Shown in pieces: positions 1-8,403 of a DNA stretch of 64,000 bases. The notes under the pieces are model-generated. The model saw only the letters and a list, made by a program, of their open reading frames with translations, made no database searches and was not told the DNA's origin. The DNA is from Mixta calida (GTDB lineage Bacteria > Pseudomonadota > Gammaproteobacteria > Enterobacterales > Enterobacteriaceae): the NCBI RefSeq assembly GCF_002953215.1, contig NZ_CP026378.1, positions 3,206,540 through 3,270,539 on the forward strand, read 5' to 3'. Positions within the stretch are counted from its first letter, which is position 1; each line of letters starts with the position of its first letter. A program made the position numbers and the translations under genes.

Positions 1-823
1 TCTGTTTGTGGTGCTGGTGACCGGCGGCATCGATATCTCTTTCGCCGCCGTCGCCTCGGTGGTGCAGTACCTGATCGCCAGCCTGTTTATCCATTATCAG
101 TTCGACAATGCGCTGCTGAGTATTCTGCTGGCGCTGCTGTGCGGCACGCTGTTCGGCGTGATTAACGCGCTGCTGATCACCTCGCTGCGCGTGGTCTCGA
201 TCATTATCACCATCAGCATGCAGTCGCTGCTGTTCGGCCTGCTGATCTGGCTGACGGATGGCCGCAGCCTGTATGAGCTGCCGGAGTGGTGGACGACGCT
301 GCGCGAGGTGCTGCCCTTCACCCTTAACGGCCAGCATTATCAGATCGGTTTGCCGCTGGTGATGATGCTGATTATCGCCGCGATCGGCTGGCTGCTGCTG
401 AATAAAACCCATCTGGGCCGCCAGCTCTACGCCGTGGGCGGCGATGCCGAATCGGCGCGGCGCGTCGGCATCCGTGTCACGCTGGTTACATTGTTCGCCT
501 ACGGCTGGCTGGGGGCGATGGCGGCGATCGGCGGCCTGTTGCAAGTCTACCGCATGGGCGAAGTGGTGCCCAACGCGCTGGTCGGCGGCGAGCTGGACGT
601 TCTGGCCGCGACGGTGTTGGGCGGCGCCAGCCTGATGGGCGGCAAAGGCACGGTCACCGGCACCTTAATGGGCGTTTTTCTTATCGCCATTCTGAAGAAC
701 GGCCTCAACCTGATCGGCGTCTCCAACTACTTCATGAACATCGTGGTGGGCGGCGTCATCATGATCGCCATCGCCGTCACCCATTACAAAAAACGCAAAG
801 AGACCGATGTCAGCTTTGTCTGA
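1..823 (+). CDS. Sugar ABC transporter permease, RbsC/AlsC-type (5' end outside window)
   Basis: Inner-membrane permease of a ribose/allose/AI-2-type ABC importer (BPD_transp_2 family). The open frame runs into the window edge with no start codon in a suitable context, so the N-terminus is missing. The visible protein starts at the conserved GGIDISF loop that follows the first membrane helices, and is followed by several long hydrophobic segments and the late VLGGASLMGGKGTVTG loop typical of this family. A second, different permease follows 19 bases downstream, so the transporter is a heterodimer as in LsrC/LsrD rather than the AlsC/RbsC homodimer. The binding protein and ATPase presumably lie upstream, outside the window. 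Substrate is inferred from the downstream enzymes to be a hexose or pentose such as allose or a relative. Confidence 0.85.
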   Translation, partial: LFVVLVTGGIDISFAAVASVVQYLIASLFIHYQFDNALLSILLALLCGTLFGVINALLITSLRVVSIIITISMQSLLFGLLIWLTDGRSLYELPEWWTTLREVLPFTLNGQHYQIGLPLVMMLIIAAIGWLLLNKTHLGRQLYAVGGDAESARRVGIRVTLVTLFAYGWLGAMAAIGGLLQVYRMGEVVPNALVGGELDVLAATVLGGASLMGGKGTVTGTLMGVFLIAILKNGLNLIGVSNYFMNIVVGGVIMIAIAVTHYKKRKETDVSFV

Positions 824-842
824 TCGGGCGGGAGAACAGACC

Positions 843-1892
843 ATGAAACCACGCCATACCTGGCTGCCCGACGGCACCAACAGCGGGCTGCTGCTGCTTA
901 TCGCTTTGTCGCTGGCGCTGTTCGCCGTGCTGCTGCCGGGACGCTTCTTTACCGGCGCCACCTTTATGAGCATGGCTTTTCAGCTGCCGGAGCTCGGCCT
1001 GCTGACGCTGGGGATGTTTATCGCCATCCTCAGCGGCGGCCTGAATTTGGCGATTATCGCCACCGCCAATCTCACCAGCCTGTTTATCGCCTGGACGCTG
1101 CTTCATTTCCTGCCGGTCGGCGCCGGAACGGCGATGCAGCTGCTGTGGATGGCGCTGGCCCTGCTGGGCGCGCTGCTGATCGCCACGCTGATCGGGGTCA
1201 TTACCGGCCTGATGGTGACACGCATCGGGGCCCACCCAATTCTGGTGACGCTCGCCACCATGATTACGCTGAACGGCGTCGGCATCTGGCTGACCAAAGG
1301 CGCGGCAGTCAGCGGCATGCCGGAGGTGGTGCGCGCGCTGGGCGCCGACACCCTGTTCGGCGCGCCGCTGCCGCTGTGGCTGTTTATCACCGCCGCCGCG
1401 CTGCTGGCGCTGTTTCTCGGCAAAACCCGCACCGGCAAATGTATCTACATGGGCGGCAGTAATATCAACGCCACCTGGTTTAGCGGCGTCAATACGCACC
1501 GCATGCTGATTGTGGTCTATGTCATCTCCAGCTGGCTCTGCGTGCTCGCCGGGCTGGTGATGATGGCGCGCTTCAATTCCGCGCGCATGGGCTACGGCGA
1601 CGCCTATCTGCTGCTGACGGTGCTGGCGATCATTCTCGGCGGCGCCGATCCCAACGGCGGCTTCGGCCGCGTCACCGGCGTGGTGCTGGCGCTGCTGGCG
1701 CTGCAGATCCTCTCTACCGGCTTCAGCCTGTTAAATATCAGTCAGCACTTCAGTCTCGCCATGTGGGGCGTGGTGTTGATTCTGGTGCTGGCCATCAAAC
1801 GCGCAAAAGGCCGCTTACAGCATTTTCTGGCGCTGCGCCGCCGCCAGCCGCGCGCCTCTTTGCCCCACTTAACTGAAAAAAAGGAAGTGTAA
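843..1892 (+). CDS. Sugar ABC transporter permease, second subunit
   Basis: Second membrane permease of the same importer, about 349 residues. It has 8 to 10 hydrophobic segments and the family's GGLNLAI and ILGGADPNGGFGRVTG loops, the first slightly degenerate compared with the usual GGIDLS. The start was placed at the ATG at 843 because a GGGAGA ribosome-binding site lies about 8 bases before it; an earlier in-frame ATG at 807 lies inside the preceding gene and has no such site. The stop codon overlaps the next gene's ATG as TAATG, so translation is probably coupled. Assignment to the family is firm; the transported sugar is not known from sequence. Confidence 0.85.
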   Translation: MKPRHTWLPDGTNSGLLLLIALSLALFAVLLPGRFFTGATFMSMAFQLPELGLLTLGMFIAILSGGLNLAIIATANLTSLFIAWTLLHFLPVGAGTAMQLLWMALALLGALLIATLIGVITGLMVTRIGAHPILVTLATMITLNGVGIWLTKGAAVSGMPEVVRALGADTLFGAPLPLWLFITAAALLALFLGKTRTGKCIYMGGSNINATWFSGVNTHRMLIVVYVISSWLCVLAGLVMMARFNSARMGYGDAYLLLTVLAIILGGADPNGGFGRVTGVVLALLALQILSTGFSLLNISQHFSLAMWGVVLILVLAIKRAKGRLQHFLALRRRQPRASLPHLTEKKEV

Positions 1893-2584
1893 TGCGTATC
1901 CAGATCTCCCCTTCGCTGATGTGTATGAACCTGATGGAAATTAAGCAGCAGCTGTCGGTGCTTAATTCGCGGGCGGACTTTCTTCACGTGGACATCATGG
2001 ATGGCCACTATGTGAAAAACATTACGCTGTCGCCCTTTTTTATCGAACAGATACGCCCGCACACGCCGGTGGCGATCGACGTGCATCTGATGGTGGAAAA
2101 TCCCACCGACTTTATTCCGGCGGTAGCGCAGGCGGGCGCCGATTTTATCTGCCCGCATGCGGAGACCATCAACCGCGACGCCTTCCGGGTGATCAACCAG
2201 ATCCGCGCGCTGGGTAAAAAGCCGGGCGTGGTGCTGAACCCGGCGACGCCGGTCTCCTGGATCCATCACTATATTCACCTGCTCGATAAGATCACGGTGA
2301 TGACGGTCGATCCGGGCTACGCCGGTCAGCCTTTTATCCCGGAGATGGTCAGCAAGATTGCGGAGCTGAAGGCGCTGAAGGCGCAGCACGGCTATCGCTA
2401 CCTGATAGAAATCGACGGCTCCTGCAATCAGAAAACCTACGCGACGCTGCTGGAGGCGGGCGCGGAGGTGCTGATTGTCGGCACCTCCGGCCTGTTCAAC
2501 CTGCATGACAATCTGGAAACCGCCTGGGAGACGATGATGGGCAACATTACTCAGGCGCAGGGCCTGCTGCGGGAGTCGGCATGA
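1892..2584 (+). CDS. alsE: D-allulose-6-phosphate 3-epimerase-like (ribulose-phosphate 3-epimerase family)
   Basis: TIM-barrel sugar-phosphate epimerase, 230 residues. The metal and acid-base residues of the family are visible: His32 and Asp34 in HVDIMDGH, His65 in DVHLMV, and Asp174 in EIDGSCN; the phosphate-binding TVDPGYAGQPF loop is near residues 138-147. From memory it resembles E. coli AlsE more than Rpe (shared start SPSLMCM, LSPFF, IVGTSGLFN), so interconversion of allulose-6-phosphate and fructose-6-phosphate is the best guess. It overlaps both neighbours (TAATG upstream, ATGA downstream) and belongs to the sugar import operon. It could instead act on another ketose phosphate; family certain, substrate inferred. 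Confidence 0.82.
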   Translation: MRIQISPSLMCMNLMEIKQQLSVLNSRADFLHVDIMDGHYVKNITLSPFFIEQIRPHTPVAIDVHLMVENPTDFIPAVAQAGADFICPHAETINRDAFRVINQIRALGKKPGVVLNPATPVSWIHHYIHLLDKITVMTVDPGYAGQPFIPEMVSKIAELKALKAQHGYRYLIEIDGSCNQKTYATLLEAGAEVLIVGTSGLFNLHDNLETAWETMMGNITQAQGLLRESA

Positions 2585-3477
2585 CAGAGCGATGGCTTGG
2601 CATCGATATTGGCGGCACCAGCACCCGCCTGCTGCTGATGGATGCGCGGCATGAATGGTCCGATTTTCGCAAAGTGCCGACCGCCAGCTGGGCGCAGACG
2701 CCGCAGGCGCTGGAGGCGCTCGCCGCGCTGATCGACGCCACGCTGGAGCGGCAGCCGGTCAGCGGCGTGATGCTGGGGCTGCCGGGAATTTTGAGCCGCG
2801 ACCGCCAGCAGGTGATCTCCCTGCCCTTTATCCAGGCGCTGGATAACCAGCCGGTCGCCGCGCTGCTGACACAGCGGCTGGGCGTGCCGGTGGCGATGGA
2901 TAAGGATGTCAATCATCTGCTGTTGTGGGATTTAATGCAGCTGGAGACGCTGCCCGACAGCGCCGTCGGGCTCTATCTCGGCACCGGCATGGGCAACAGC
3001 CTGTGGCTGAATGGTCGCTTCTATCACGGCGAACACGGCGGCGCAGGCGAAATCGGCCACATTCCCTGGCGCGACAACCTGCTGCCCTGCCCGTGCGGCA
3101 ACCGGGGCTGCGTCGAGACGCTGACCTCCGGCAGCTGGCTGGCGCGCTGGGCGGCGGAGAATCAGCCTGCAACGCCGCTGGCGCAACTGTTTACCCGTCA
3201 CGGCGACGCTCCCGCGCTTCAGGATTTTATTCAGCGTCTGGGGCAAACCATCGCCGGTGAAATGAACATTCTCGATCCCGCTTATCTGATCCTCGGCGGT
3301 GGCGTGCTGGGGATGGCGGACTTTCCGCTTGTGGCGCTGCGCGAAACGATTTTCAGCCATCTGCGTCCGCCGGTGACCCGACAGGGGCTACAGCTGATAT
3401 TCAGCAGCGTAACCGATCAAACCGGCTGCCGCGGCGCCTGCCTGGCCGCCGAGCGCCACTTCAGGAGGCCCGCATGA
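2581..3477 (+). CDS. alsK: ROK-family sugar kinase, AlsK-like
   Basis: Cytoplasmic sugar kinase of the ROK family, 298 residues. The N-terminal ATP-phosphate loop is GIDIGGTSTR. The structural zinc site is present: His160 in GHIP and Cys170, Cys172 and Cys177 in CPCGNRGCVET. A second glycine-rich loop LGTGMGNSLW and the C-terminal LILGGGV are also as in the family. E. coli AlsK, a D-allose kinase, shares the length, the LGTGMG loop and the companion alsE gene, so allose kinase is the favoured role. The ATG overlaps the alsE stop (ATGA), and the stop overlaps the next kinase start the same way, which implies tight co-translation. Confidence 0.8.
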   Translation: MTERWLGIDIGGTSTRLLLMDARHEWSDFRKVPTASWAQTPQALEALAALIDATLERQPVSGVMLGLPGILSRDRQQVISLPFIQALDNQPVAALLTQRLGVPVAMDKDVNHLLLWDLMQLETLPDSAVGLYLGTGMGNSLWLNGRFYHGEHGGAGEIGHIPWRDNLLPCPCGNRGCVETLTSGSWLARWAAENQPATPLAQLFTRHGDAPALQDFIQRLGQTIAGEMNILDPAYLILGGGVLGMADFPLVALRETIFSHLRPPVTRQGLQLIFSSVTDQTGCRGACLAAERHFRRPA

Positions 3478-4451
3478 AAGGCAAAGTGTGTGTTTTCGGC
3501 TCGTTCAATCTCGATATTGTCGCGGGTATGGCCCGCTTTCCGCTGCCGGGCGAATCGCTGATCGCGCGTCACAGTATGATGGGGCCGGGCGGCAAAGGGG
3601 CGAATCAGGCCACCGCAGCGCTGCGCGCTGGCGCGCGCGTTCACTATATTGGCAAGGTCGGCCAGGACGATTTCGGCCAGTTCGCCCGACGCCACCTGGA
3701 AAAAACAGGCTTCGACGCCATTACGCTGTTTACCTGTAAAGAGAAGCCCACCGGCAACGCGCTGATTTACGTGGCGGGCGACGACGCGGAGAATATGATT
3801 TCGGTGTATCCCGGCGCCAATCTTACCGTCACCGCGGCGGAGGTGGCGCGCTGCCAGCCGACCGTCGCTGCCGCCAATATTTTGCTGATGCAGCTGGAAA
3901 ATAACCTGAGCGCTATTCAGCGAATGGTGGACATCGCGCGCGCGGCGGGCACCTTTGTGATTCTTAATCCGGCGCCCTGGCAAAAGGTGAGCGACGCGCT
4001 GCTGCGCAAGGTCGATCTGCTGACGCCTAACAGCACCGAAGCGACGCTGCTGAGCGGCGTTGACGTCAGCGATATTGACGATGCGATGCGCGCGGCGACG
4101 GCGCTGCATCGCAAAGGGGTGCGGCAGTTGATTATTACTCTGGGCATGCAGGGCGCGCTGCTTTCTGACGGCGAGGCGATGTACCGCATTCCGCTGTTTC
4201 CGGCGCAGCCTGCCGACAGCACCGGCGCGGGCGATGCCTTTAACGGCGCGCTCGCCGCGCGGCTGGCGGCGGGCGAACCGTTGAAACAGGCGGCGCTGTT
4301 CGCTTCCGCCTATGCTTCGCTCTGCGTAGAACGTCCCGGCGCGGCGAATTCCATGCCGCTCTACGCCGATGCGCTGGCGCGGCTGCACGCTTATCCGGCA
4401 TTGCAGGTCGAGGCGCTAGCCCAGCCGGATACTATCGTGGCCGCCAGCTAA
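3474..4451 (+). CDS. rbsK: Ribokinase-family (PfkB) carbohydrate kinase
   Basis: PfkB/ribokinase-type sugar kinase, 325 residues. It has the N-terminal signature GGKGANQA and the C-terminal DSTGAGDAFNG motif with the catalytic base Asp254. The sequence near the start (FGSFNLDIV, PLPGES) is ribokinase-like, so phosphorylation of ribose or a related sugar at its terminal hydroxyl is likely. It is the last gene of the sugar operon and overlaps the ROK kinase by 4 bases. Having two unrelated sugar kinases and an epimerase in one operon, but no isomerase in view, is unusual; RpiB/AlsI may be encoded upstream or elsewhere. The gene symbol is a family-level suggestion only. Confidence 0.75.
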   Translation: MKGKVCVFGSFNLDIVAGMARFPLPGESLIARHSMMGPGGKGANQATAALRAGARVHYIGKVGQDDFGQFARRHLEKTGFDAITLFTCKEKPTGNALIYVAGDDAENMISVYPGANLTVTAAEVARCQPTVAAANILLMQLENNLSAIQRMVDIARAAGTFVILNPAPWQKVSDALLRKVDLLTPNSTEATLLSGVDVSDIDDAMRAATALHRKGVRQLIITLGMQGALLSDGEAMYRIPLFPAQPADSTGAGDAFNGALAARLAAGEPLKQAALFASAYASLCVERPGAANSMPLYADALARLHAYPALQVEALAQPDTIVAAS

Positions 4452-4610
4452 GCGGTAAGAGAGGCGGACGCGCCTGGGCGCCGCCGGAACATGGCGCATA
4501 AATGCGGCGCAGCCAGCGATGTCGGCGGTTAAAACGCTGGCGACAAAACGTCCTTCAGCATCGGCGTCACCGAAGCGGACCGCATGCGCCGTCCGCTCAA
4601 GGCTGACGCC

Positions 4611-5189
4611 TCAGGCGCGCAGCCAGCCTGCGACCAGCGCGTGCTGTAACAGCATAATGGTTTTGCCGTCGCGGATTTCACCGCTTTTCACCATCGCCAG
4701 CGCCTGCGGGAAAGGCATTTCCAGCACCTCAATCGACTCATCTTCCACGCCGCCGCCTGCGTTGGCGCGCAGCGACTCATCATATTCAGCGGCGAAAAAG
4801 TGCAGCAGCTCGGTTACGCCGCCGGGCGACATATAGGCCTCAAACAGCTTCTCCACCTTGCCGACGGCGTAGCCGGTCTCCTCAATCGCCTCTTTGCGAA
4901 TGCACTCTTCCGGCGAATCGTTATCCAGCAGCCCGGCGCAGGTTTCGATCAGCATGCCGTCCTCATTGCCGTTGACCCAGGTAGCCATACGAAACTGACG
5001 GATCAGCACCACGCTGTTCTTCTGGCGATTATAAAGCAGAATCGTGGCGCCGTTGCCGCGGTCGTACACCTCTCGCTTATGGCGCAGCGTTTCGCCGCTG
5101 CGGGTAGTGAGTTCGTAGGTATAGTTGCGCAGCACAAACCAGTTTTCCGACAGCAGCTTTTCTTTGATCAGTTTGATTGGGGCGGCCAT
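4611..5189 (-). CDS. nudK: GDP-mannose hydrolase NudK (Nudix)
   Basis: Nudix hydrolase, 192 residues, cytoplasmic. The full Nudix box is present ([20 protein letters not shown], about residues 85-105), and the protein matches E. coli NudK nearly end to end as I remember it, including [13 protein letters not shown] and [11 protein letters not shown]-type segments. The E. coli enzyme cleaves GDP-mannose to GMP and mannose-1-phosphate. The ATG at 5189 follows GGAG 6 bases upstream. In E. coli nudK lies beside aegA-narQ-acrD; here it is next to the nar genes, and aegA is missing, so the neighbourhood is conserved apart from insertions. It converges with the sugar operon across 159 bases that show no clear terminator. 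Confidence 0.93.
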   Translation of the reverse strand: MAAPIKLIKEKLLSENWFVLRNYTYELTTRSGETLRHKREVYDRGNGATILLYNRQKNSVVLIRQFRMATWVNGNEDGMLIETCAGLLDNDSPEECIRKEAIEETGYAVGKVEKLFEAYMSPGGVTELLHFFAAEYDESLRANAGGGVEDESIEVLEMPFPQALAMVKSGEIRDGKTIMLLQHALVAGWLRA

Positions 5190-5427
5190 AGCGACTCCGT
5201 ATATTGAACAGGCGTCAGCGATGATAAAACCGCCCGCGCGGAAAAACTATCCGAATTCCCGCCGCCGAATGCAGGAATTTAGCTGACGGGAGAGGGTTAA
5301 TGAACCGGAAAAGTTTTCAGCGCCAGTGCAATGGCGAACGACGAACGGCAGGACCGGTTCCTGACGAGCAAAGTCGGTTGGGTTGAACGGGAAGAGAGAT
5401 GAGAGGGCTTACGGGGGCAAAATAAAT

Positions 5428-5451
5428 GCCGCAGACCCGAAGGTCTGCGGC
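5428..5451 (-). terminator. Terminator of narGHJI
   Basis: Perfect 10-bp stem GCCGCAGACC/GGTCTGCGGC with a 4-base loop, which reads TTCG on the minus strand, followed there by ATTTATTTT. It starts 8 bases after the narI stop codon. The 5190-5427 stretch between it and nudK shows nothing else I can name. Confidence 0.85.
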
Positions 5452-5459
5452 AAGCGCTG

Positions 5460-6137
5460 TCAGCGGCGATTACGCACCAGCTGATAGCGACGGGTCAGGT
5501 ATTCCACCGGCGCGCTCCAGATATGCACCAGTCGGCAGAACGGGAACAGCAGGAACAGCGTCATGCCCAGCACCATGTGGATTTTATAAATCAGCGCCAC
5601 GCCTTCCAGATGCGCCGCCGCGCCGGACTGGAAGGTGACCACCGCCTGCGCCCAGCCCACCAGCTTCATCATTTCGCTGCCGTCCATATGGTGAGCAGAG
5701 AAAGGAATGGTCAGCAGGCCCAACGTCGCCTGAATCACCAGCAGCGTCAGGATCAGGATATCCCCGGTGCTGCTGGTGGCGCGCACGCGCGGATTCAGGA
5801 GACGGCGCTTCAACAGCAGCGCGCCGCCGATCAACGTCAGCGCGCCGCAGATGCCGCCCGCCACCATCGCCAGCTGCTGTTTCACAGCAATCGGCAGGAA
5901 GGATTCATACATCCAGTGCGGCGTCAGCATCCCGACCAGATGGCCGAAGAAGATGCCGATGATGCCGATATGGAACAGGTTCGACGCCAGGCGCATCCCC
6001 TTTTTATCCAGCATCTGACTGGACCCGGCGCGCCAGCTGTACTGCCCATAGTCATAACGCAGCCAGCTGCCGACCAGAAATACCGTACCGGCCAGATAAG
6101 GATAGATATTAAAGAAAAACAGATTCAAGAAGTGCAT
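5460..6137 (-). CDS. narI: Respiratory nitrate reductase gamma chain (cytochrome b)
   Basis: Membrane cytochrome b subunit of nitrate reductase A, 225 residues, the same length as E. coli NarI. It oxidises quinol at the periplasmic side and passes electrons to NarH. Five membrane helices are visible. The heme-ligand histidines His56 and His66 ([13 protein letters not shown]) are in place, as are the two histidines of the last helix pair (KIHMVLG and LVHIW). The start at MHFLNLFFF was chosen by homology; the open frame continues further upstream into narJ but without family similarity. It is the last gene of narGHJI, 2 bases after narJ. Confidence 0.95.
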   Translation of the reverse strand: MHFLNLFFFNIYPYLAGTVFLVGSWLRYDYGQYSWRAGSSQMLDKKGMRLASNLFHIGIIGIFFGHLVGMLTPHWMYESFLPIAVKQQLAMVAGGICGALTLIGGALLLKRRLLNPRVRATSSTGDILILTLLVIQATLGLLTIPFSAHHMDGSEMMKLVGWAQAVVTFQSGAAAHLEGVALIYKIHMVLGMTLFLLFPFCRLVHIWSAPVEYLTRRYQLVRNRR

Positions 6138-6139
6138 GA

Positions 6140-6862
6140 TCAGCGTCCTGTCATTCCCGTGGTGGCTTGCGCCACGTCCAGATACTGTGGCGCAACCGCG
6201 CCGGCAAAGCGGCGCTGGTGCGCTTCCTGCTGTGCTGACGCGCAGCCCTGTTCGCCGAGGAAGCGGATCTGCTCCTCTTCCCATACCGCATCCAGCGCCT
6301 GCGGCGTATCGTCGCGCGCCTCCTGCGTCACCTGCGGCTCCAGCGCCTCGGCGGCGATGCCGCTTTCAGAGATTGCCAGCAGCAGATCGAGCAGGCCAGC
6401 CCAGCGGCTGTTGCGCTGATGCAGACGCGCGCTCAGCAGCGCCAGAATCGGCGCGATGTCCACCAGCCCTTCGCGCGCCGTTTCCGGCTCGCGACTGCTC
6501 AGATACTCCAGGTAGAGCGGCAGGAAATCGGGCAGCTCGCGGCTGTCCAGCTCCAGACCGGCGGCGCGATACTGCTCCATCAGATCGACCATCGCCTGGC
6601 CGCGATCGCGCGACTCGCCATGCACATGTTCAAACAGCAGCAGCGAAGTGGCGCGGCCGCGATCGAACAGCTCGCAGTAGTCGGCCTGTAGATCGAGCAG
6701 CGGGCAGGCGCTGAAGTCGCGCAGCAGCGTCAGCAGCTGTTCGCGCTGGGCTTCGTTCAGCTCGCTGGCGTCAGCCAGCGCCTCCTCCAGATCCGCCTGG
6801 TGATCGAACAGCGCCCGATCGGGATAGTCCAGCAAACGCGCAATAATGCGTAACGCAATCAT
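6140..6862 (-). CDS. narJ: Nitrate reductase molybdenum cofactor assembly chaperone
   Basis: System-specific chaperone of the NarJ/TorD family, 240 residues, soluble and not part of the final enzyme. In E. coli it binds apo-NarG, allows insertion of the molybdenum cofactor and the FS0 cluster, and keeps the complex off the membrane until mature. The strongly conserved segments [38 protein letters not shown] and the C-terminal [15 protein letters not shown] are all visible. Its ATG overlaps the narH stop codon by 4 bases, which suits translational coupling. Confidence 0.95.
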   Translation of the reverse strand: MIALRIIARLLDYPDRALFDHQADLEEALADASELNEAQREQLLTLLRDFSACPLLDLQADYCELFDRGRATSLLLFEHVHGESRDRGQAMVDLMEQYRAAGLELDSRELPDFLPLYLEYLSSREPETAREGLVDIAPILALLSARLHQRNSRWAGLLDLLLAISESGIAAEALEPQVTQEARDDTPQALDAVWEEEQIRFLGEQGCASAQQEAHQRRFAGAVAPQYLDVAQATTGMTGR

Positions 6863-8403
6863 GAGGCATCCCCCTGATTTTCAGTGCGGCGCGTGATGTC
6901 GATGGCATCGATGCGGCGCGTATTGAACAGGTTGAATTTGCTGTCGCTGCCGTGGCAGCCATCGCCGAAGCTGAAGCCGCAGCCTTTGCTTTCCGGGAAC
7001 GCTTCGCGCGCCAGCTCACGGTGGCTGGAAGGAATCACGAAGCGATCTTCGTAGTTGGCGATCGCCAGGTAGCGGTACATCTCCTGCGCCTGGGCCTCGG
7101 TCAGGCCGACCTGTTCCAGCGCGCTGGTGTCGATCACGCCATCCACGCTTTCCGCGCGTTTGTAGTGACGCATCGCCAGCATGCGCTTCAGCGCCAGCAG
7201 CACCGGCGCGGTATCGCCCGCGGTCAGCAGGTTCGCCAGGTACTGCACCGGAATGCGCAGGCTTTCCACATCCGGCAGCACGCCTTGCTGGTCCAGCACG
7301 CCCGCGTCGGCGGCGGACTGAATCGGCGACAGCGGCGGCACGTACCAGACCATCGGCAGCGTGCGGTATTCCGGGTGCAGCGGCAGCGCCAGCTTCCAGT
7401 CCATCGCCATTTTGTACACCGGCGATTTCTGCGCCGCGTCAATAACGCTCTGCGGCACGCCATCTTTCAGCGCCTGCTCAATCACTGCCGGATCGTGCGG
7501 GTCGAGGAAGACGTCGAGCTGGCTCTGGTAGAGATCCTGCTCGTTCTCCACCGCGGCCGCCTGTTCAATGCGGTCCGCATCGTACAGCAGCACGCCGAGA
7601 TAGCGGATGCGGCCAACGCAGGTTTCAGAGCAAACGGTCGGCTGGCCCGCTTCGATGCGCGGATAGCAGAAGATACATTTTTCTGACTTGCCGCTTTTCC
7701 AGTTGAAGTAGATTTTTTTATACGGGCAGCCGGTCAGACACATACGCCAGCCGCGGCATTTGTCCTGATCGATCAGCACGATGCCGTCTTCCGAGCGCTT
7801 ATAGATAGCGCCGCTGGGACAGGTGGCGACGCAGGCCGGGTTCAGGCAGTGTTCGCACAGACGCGGCAGGTACATCATGAAAGTGTTTTCGAACTGGCCG
7901 TACATCTCTTTCTGGATGTTGTCGAAGTTCTTATCCTGGGAGCGTTTGGAGAACTCGCCGCCGAGGATCTCTTCCCAGTTCGGGCCGTTTTCGATTTTCT
8001 TCATGCGCTGGCCGGTGATCAGCGAACGCGGACGGGCGATCGGCTGATGTTTGCCTTCCGGCGCGTTGTGCAGATGCTGATAATCGAAATCGAACGGCTC
8101 GTAGTAATCATCCAGCGCCGGTACGTCCGGGTTGGCGAAGATTTTGGAGAGCACGCCGACGCGACTGCCCATGCGCGGCTGCAACTGACCGTTGATTTTA
8201 CGGATCCAGCCGCCCTTCCATTTCTCCTGATCTTCCCAGGCGCGCGGATAGCCGACGCCCGGTTTGCTTTCGACGTTGTTAAACCAGGCGTATTCCATGC
8301 CCTCGCGGCTAGTCCAGACGTTTTTACAGGTAACCGAACAGGTATGACAGCCGATGCATTTGTCGAGGTTTAACACCATACCGACTTGCGAACGAATTTT
8401 CAT
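6859..8403 (-). CDS. narH: Respiratory nitrate reductase beta chain (Fe-S)
   Basis: Electron-transfer subunit of nitrate reductase A, 514 residues against 512 in E. coli. Four ferredoxin-type cysteine groups are visible: Cys16/19/22/26 (CIGCHTCSVTC), CEHCLNPACVATC, CRGWRMCLTGC, and CIFCYP with CSETC. The Trp in CRGWRMC is the usual marker of the [3Fe-4S] cluster site. It sits on the cytoplasmic face between NarG and NarI. The start at MKIRSQVGMV was chosen by family alignment and overlaps the narG stop by 4 bases; a longer in-frame start exists 10 codons upstream but lies inside narG. Confidence 0.96.
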   Translation of the reverse strand: MKIRSQVGMVLNLDKCIGCHTCSVTCKNVWTSREGMEYAWFNNVESKPGVGYPRAWEDQEKWKGGWIRKINGQLQPRMGSRVGVLSKIFANPDVPALDDYYEPFDFDYQHLHNAPEGKHQPIARPRSLITGQRMKKIENGPNWEEILGGEFSKRSQDKNFDNIQKEMYGQFENTFMMYLPRLCEHCLNPACVATCPSGAIYKRSEDGIVLIDQDKCRGWRMCLTGCPYKKIYFNWKSGKSEKCIFCYPRIEAGQPTVCSETCVGRIRYLGVLLYDADRIEQAAAVENEQDLYQSQLDVFLDPHDPAVIEQALKDGVPQSVIDAAQKSPVYKMAMDWKLALPLHPEYRTLPMVWYVPPLSPIQSAADAGVLDQQGVLPDVESLRIPVQYLANLLTAGDTAPVLLALKRMLAMRHYKRAESVDGVIDTSALEQVGLTEAQAQEMYRYLAIANYEDRFVIPSSHRELAREAFPESKGCGFSFGDGCHGSDSKFNLFNTRRIDAIDITRRTENQGDAS

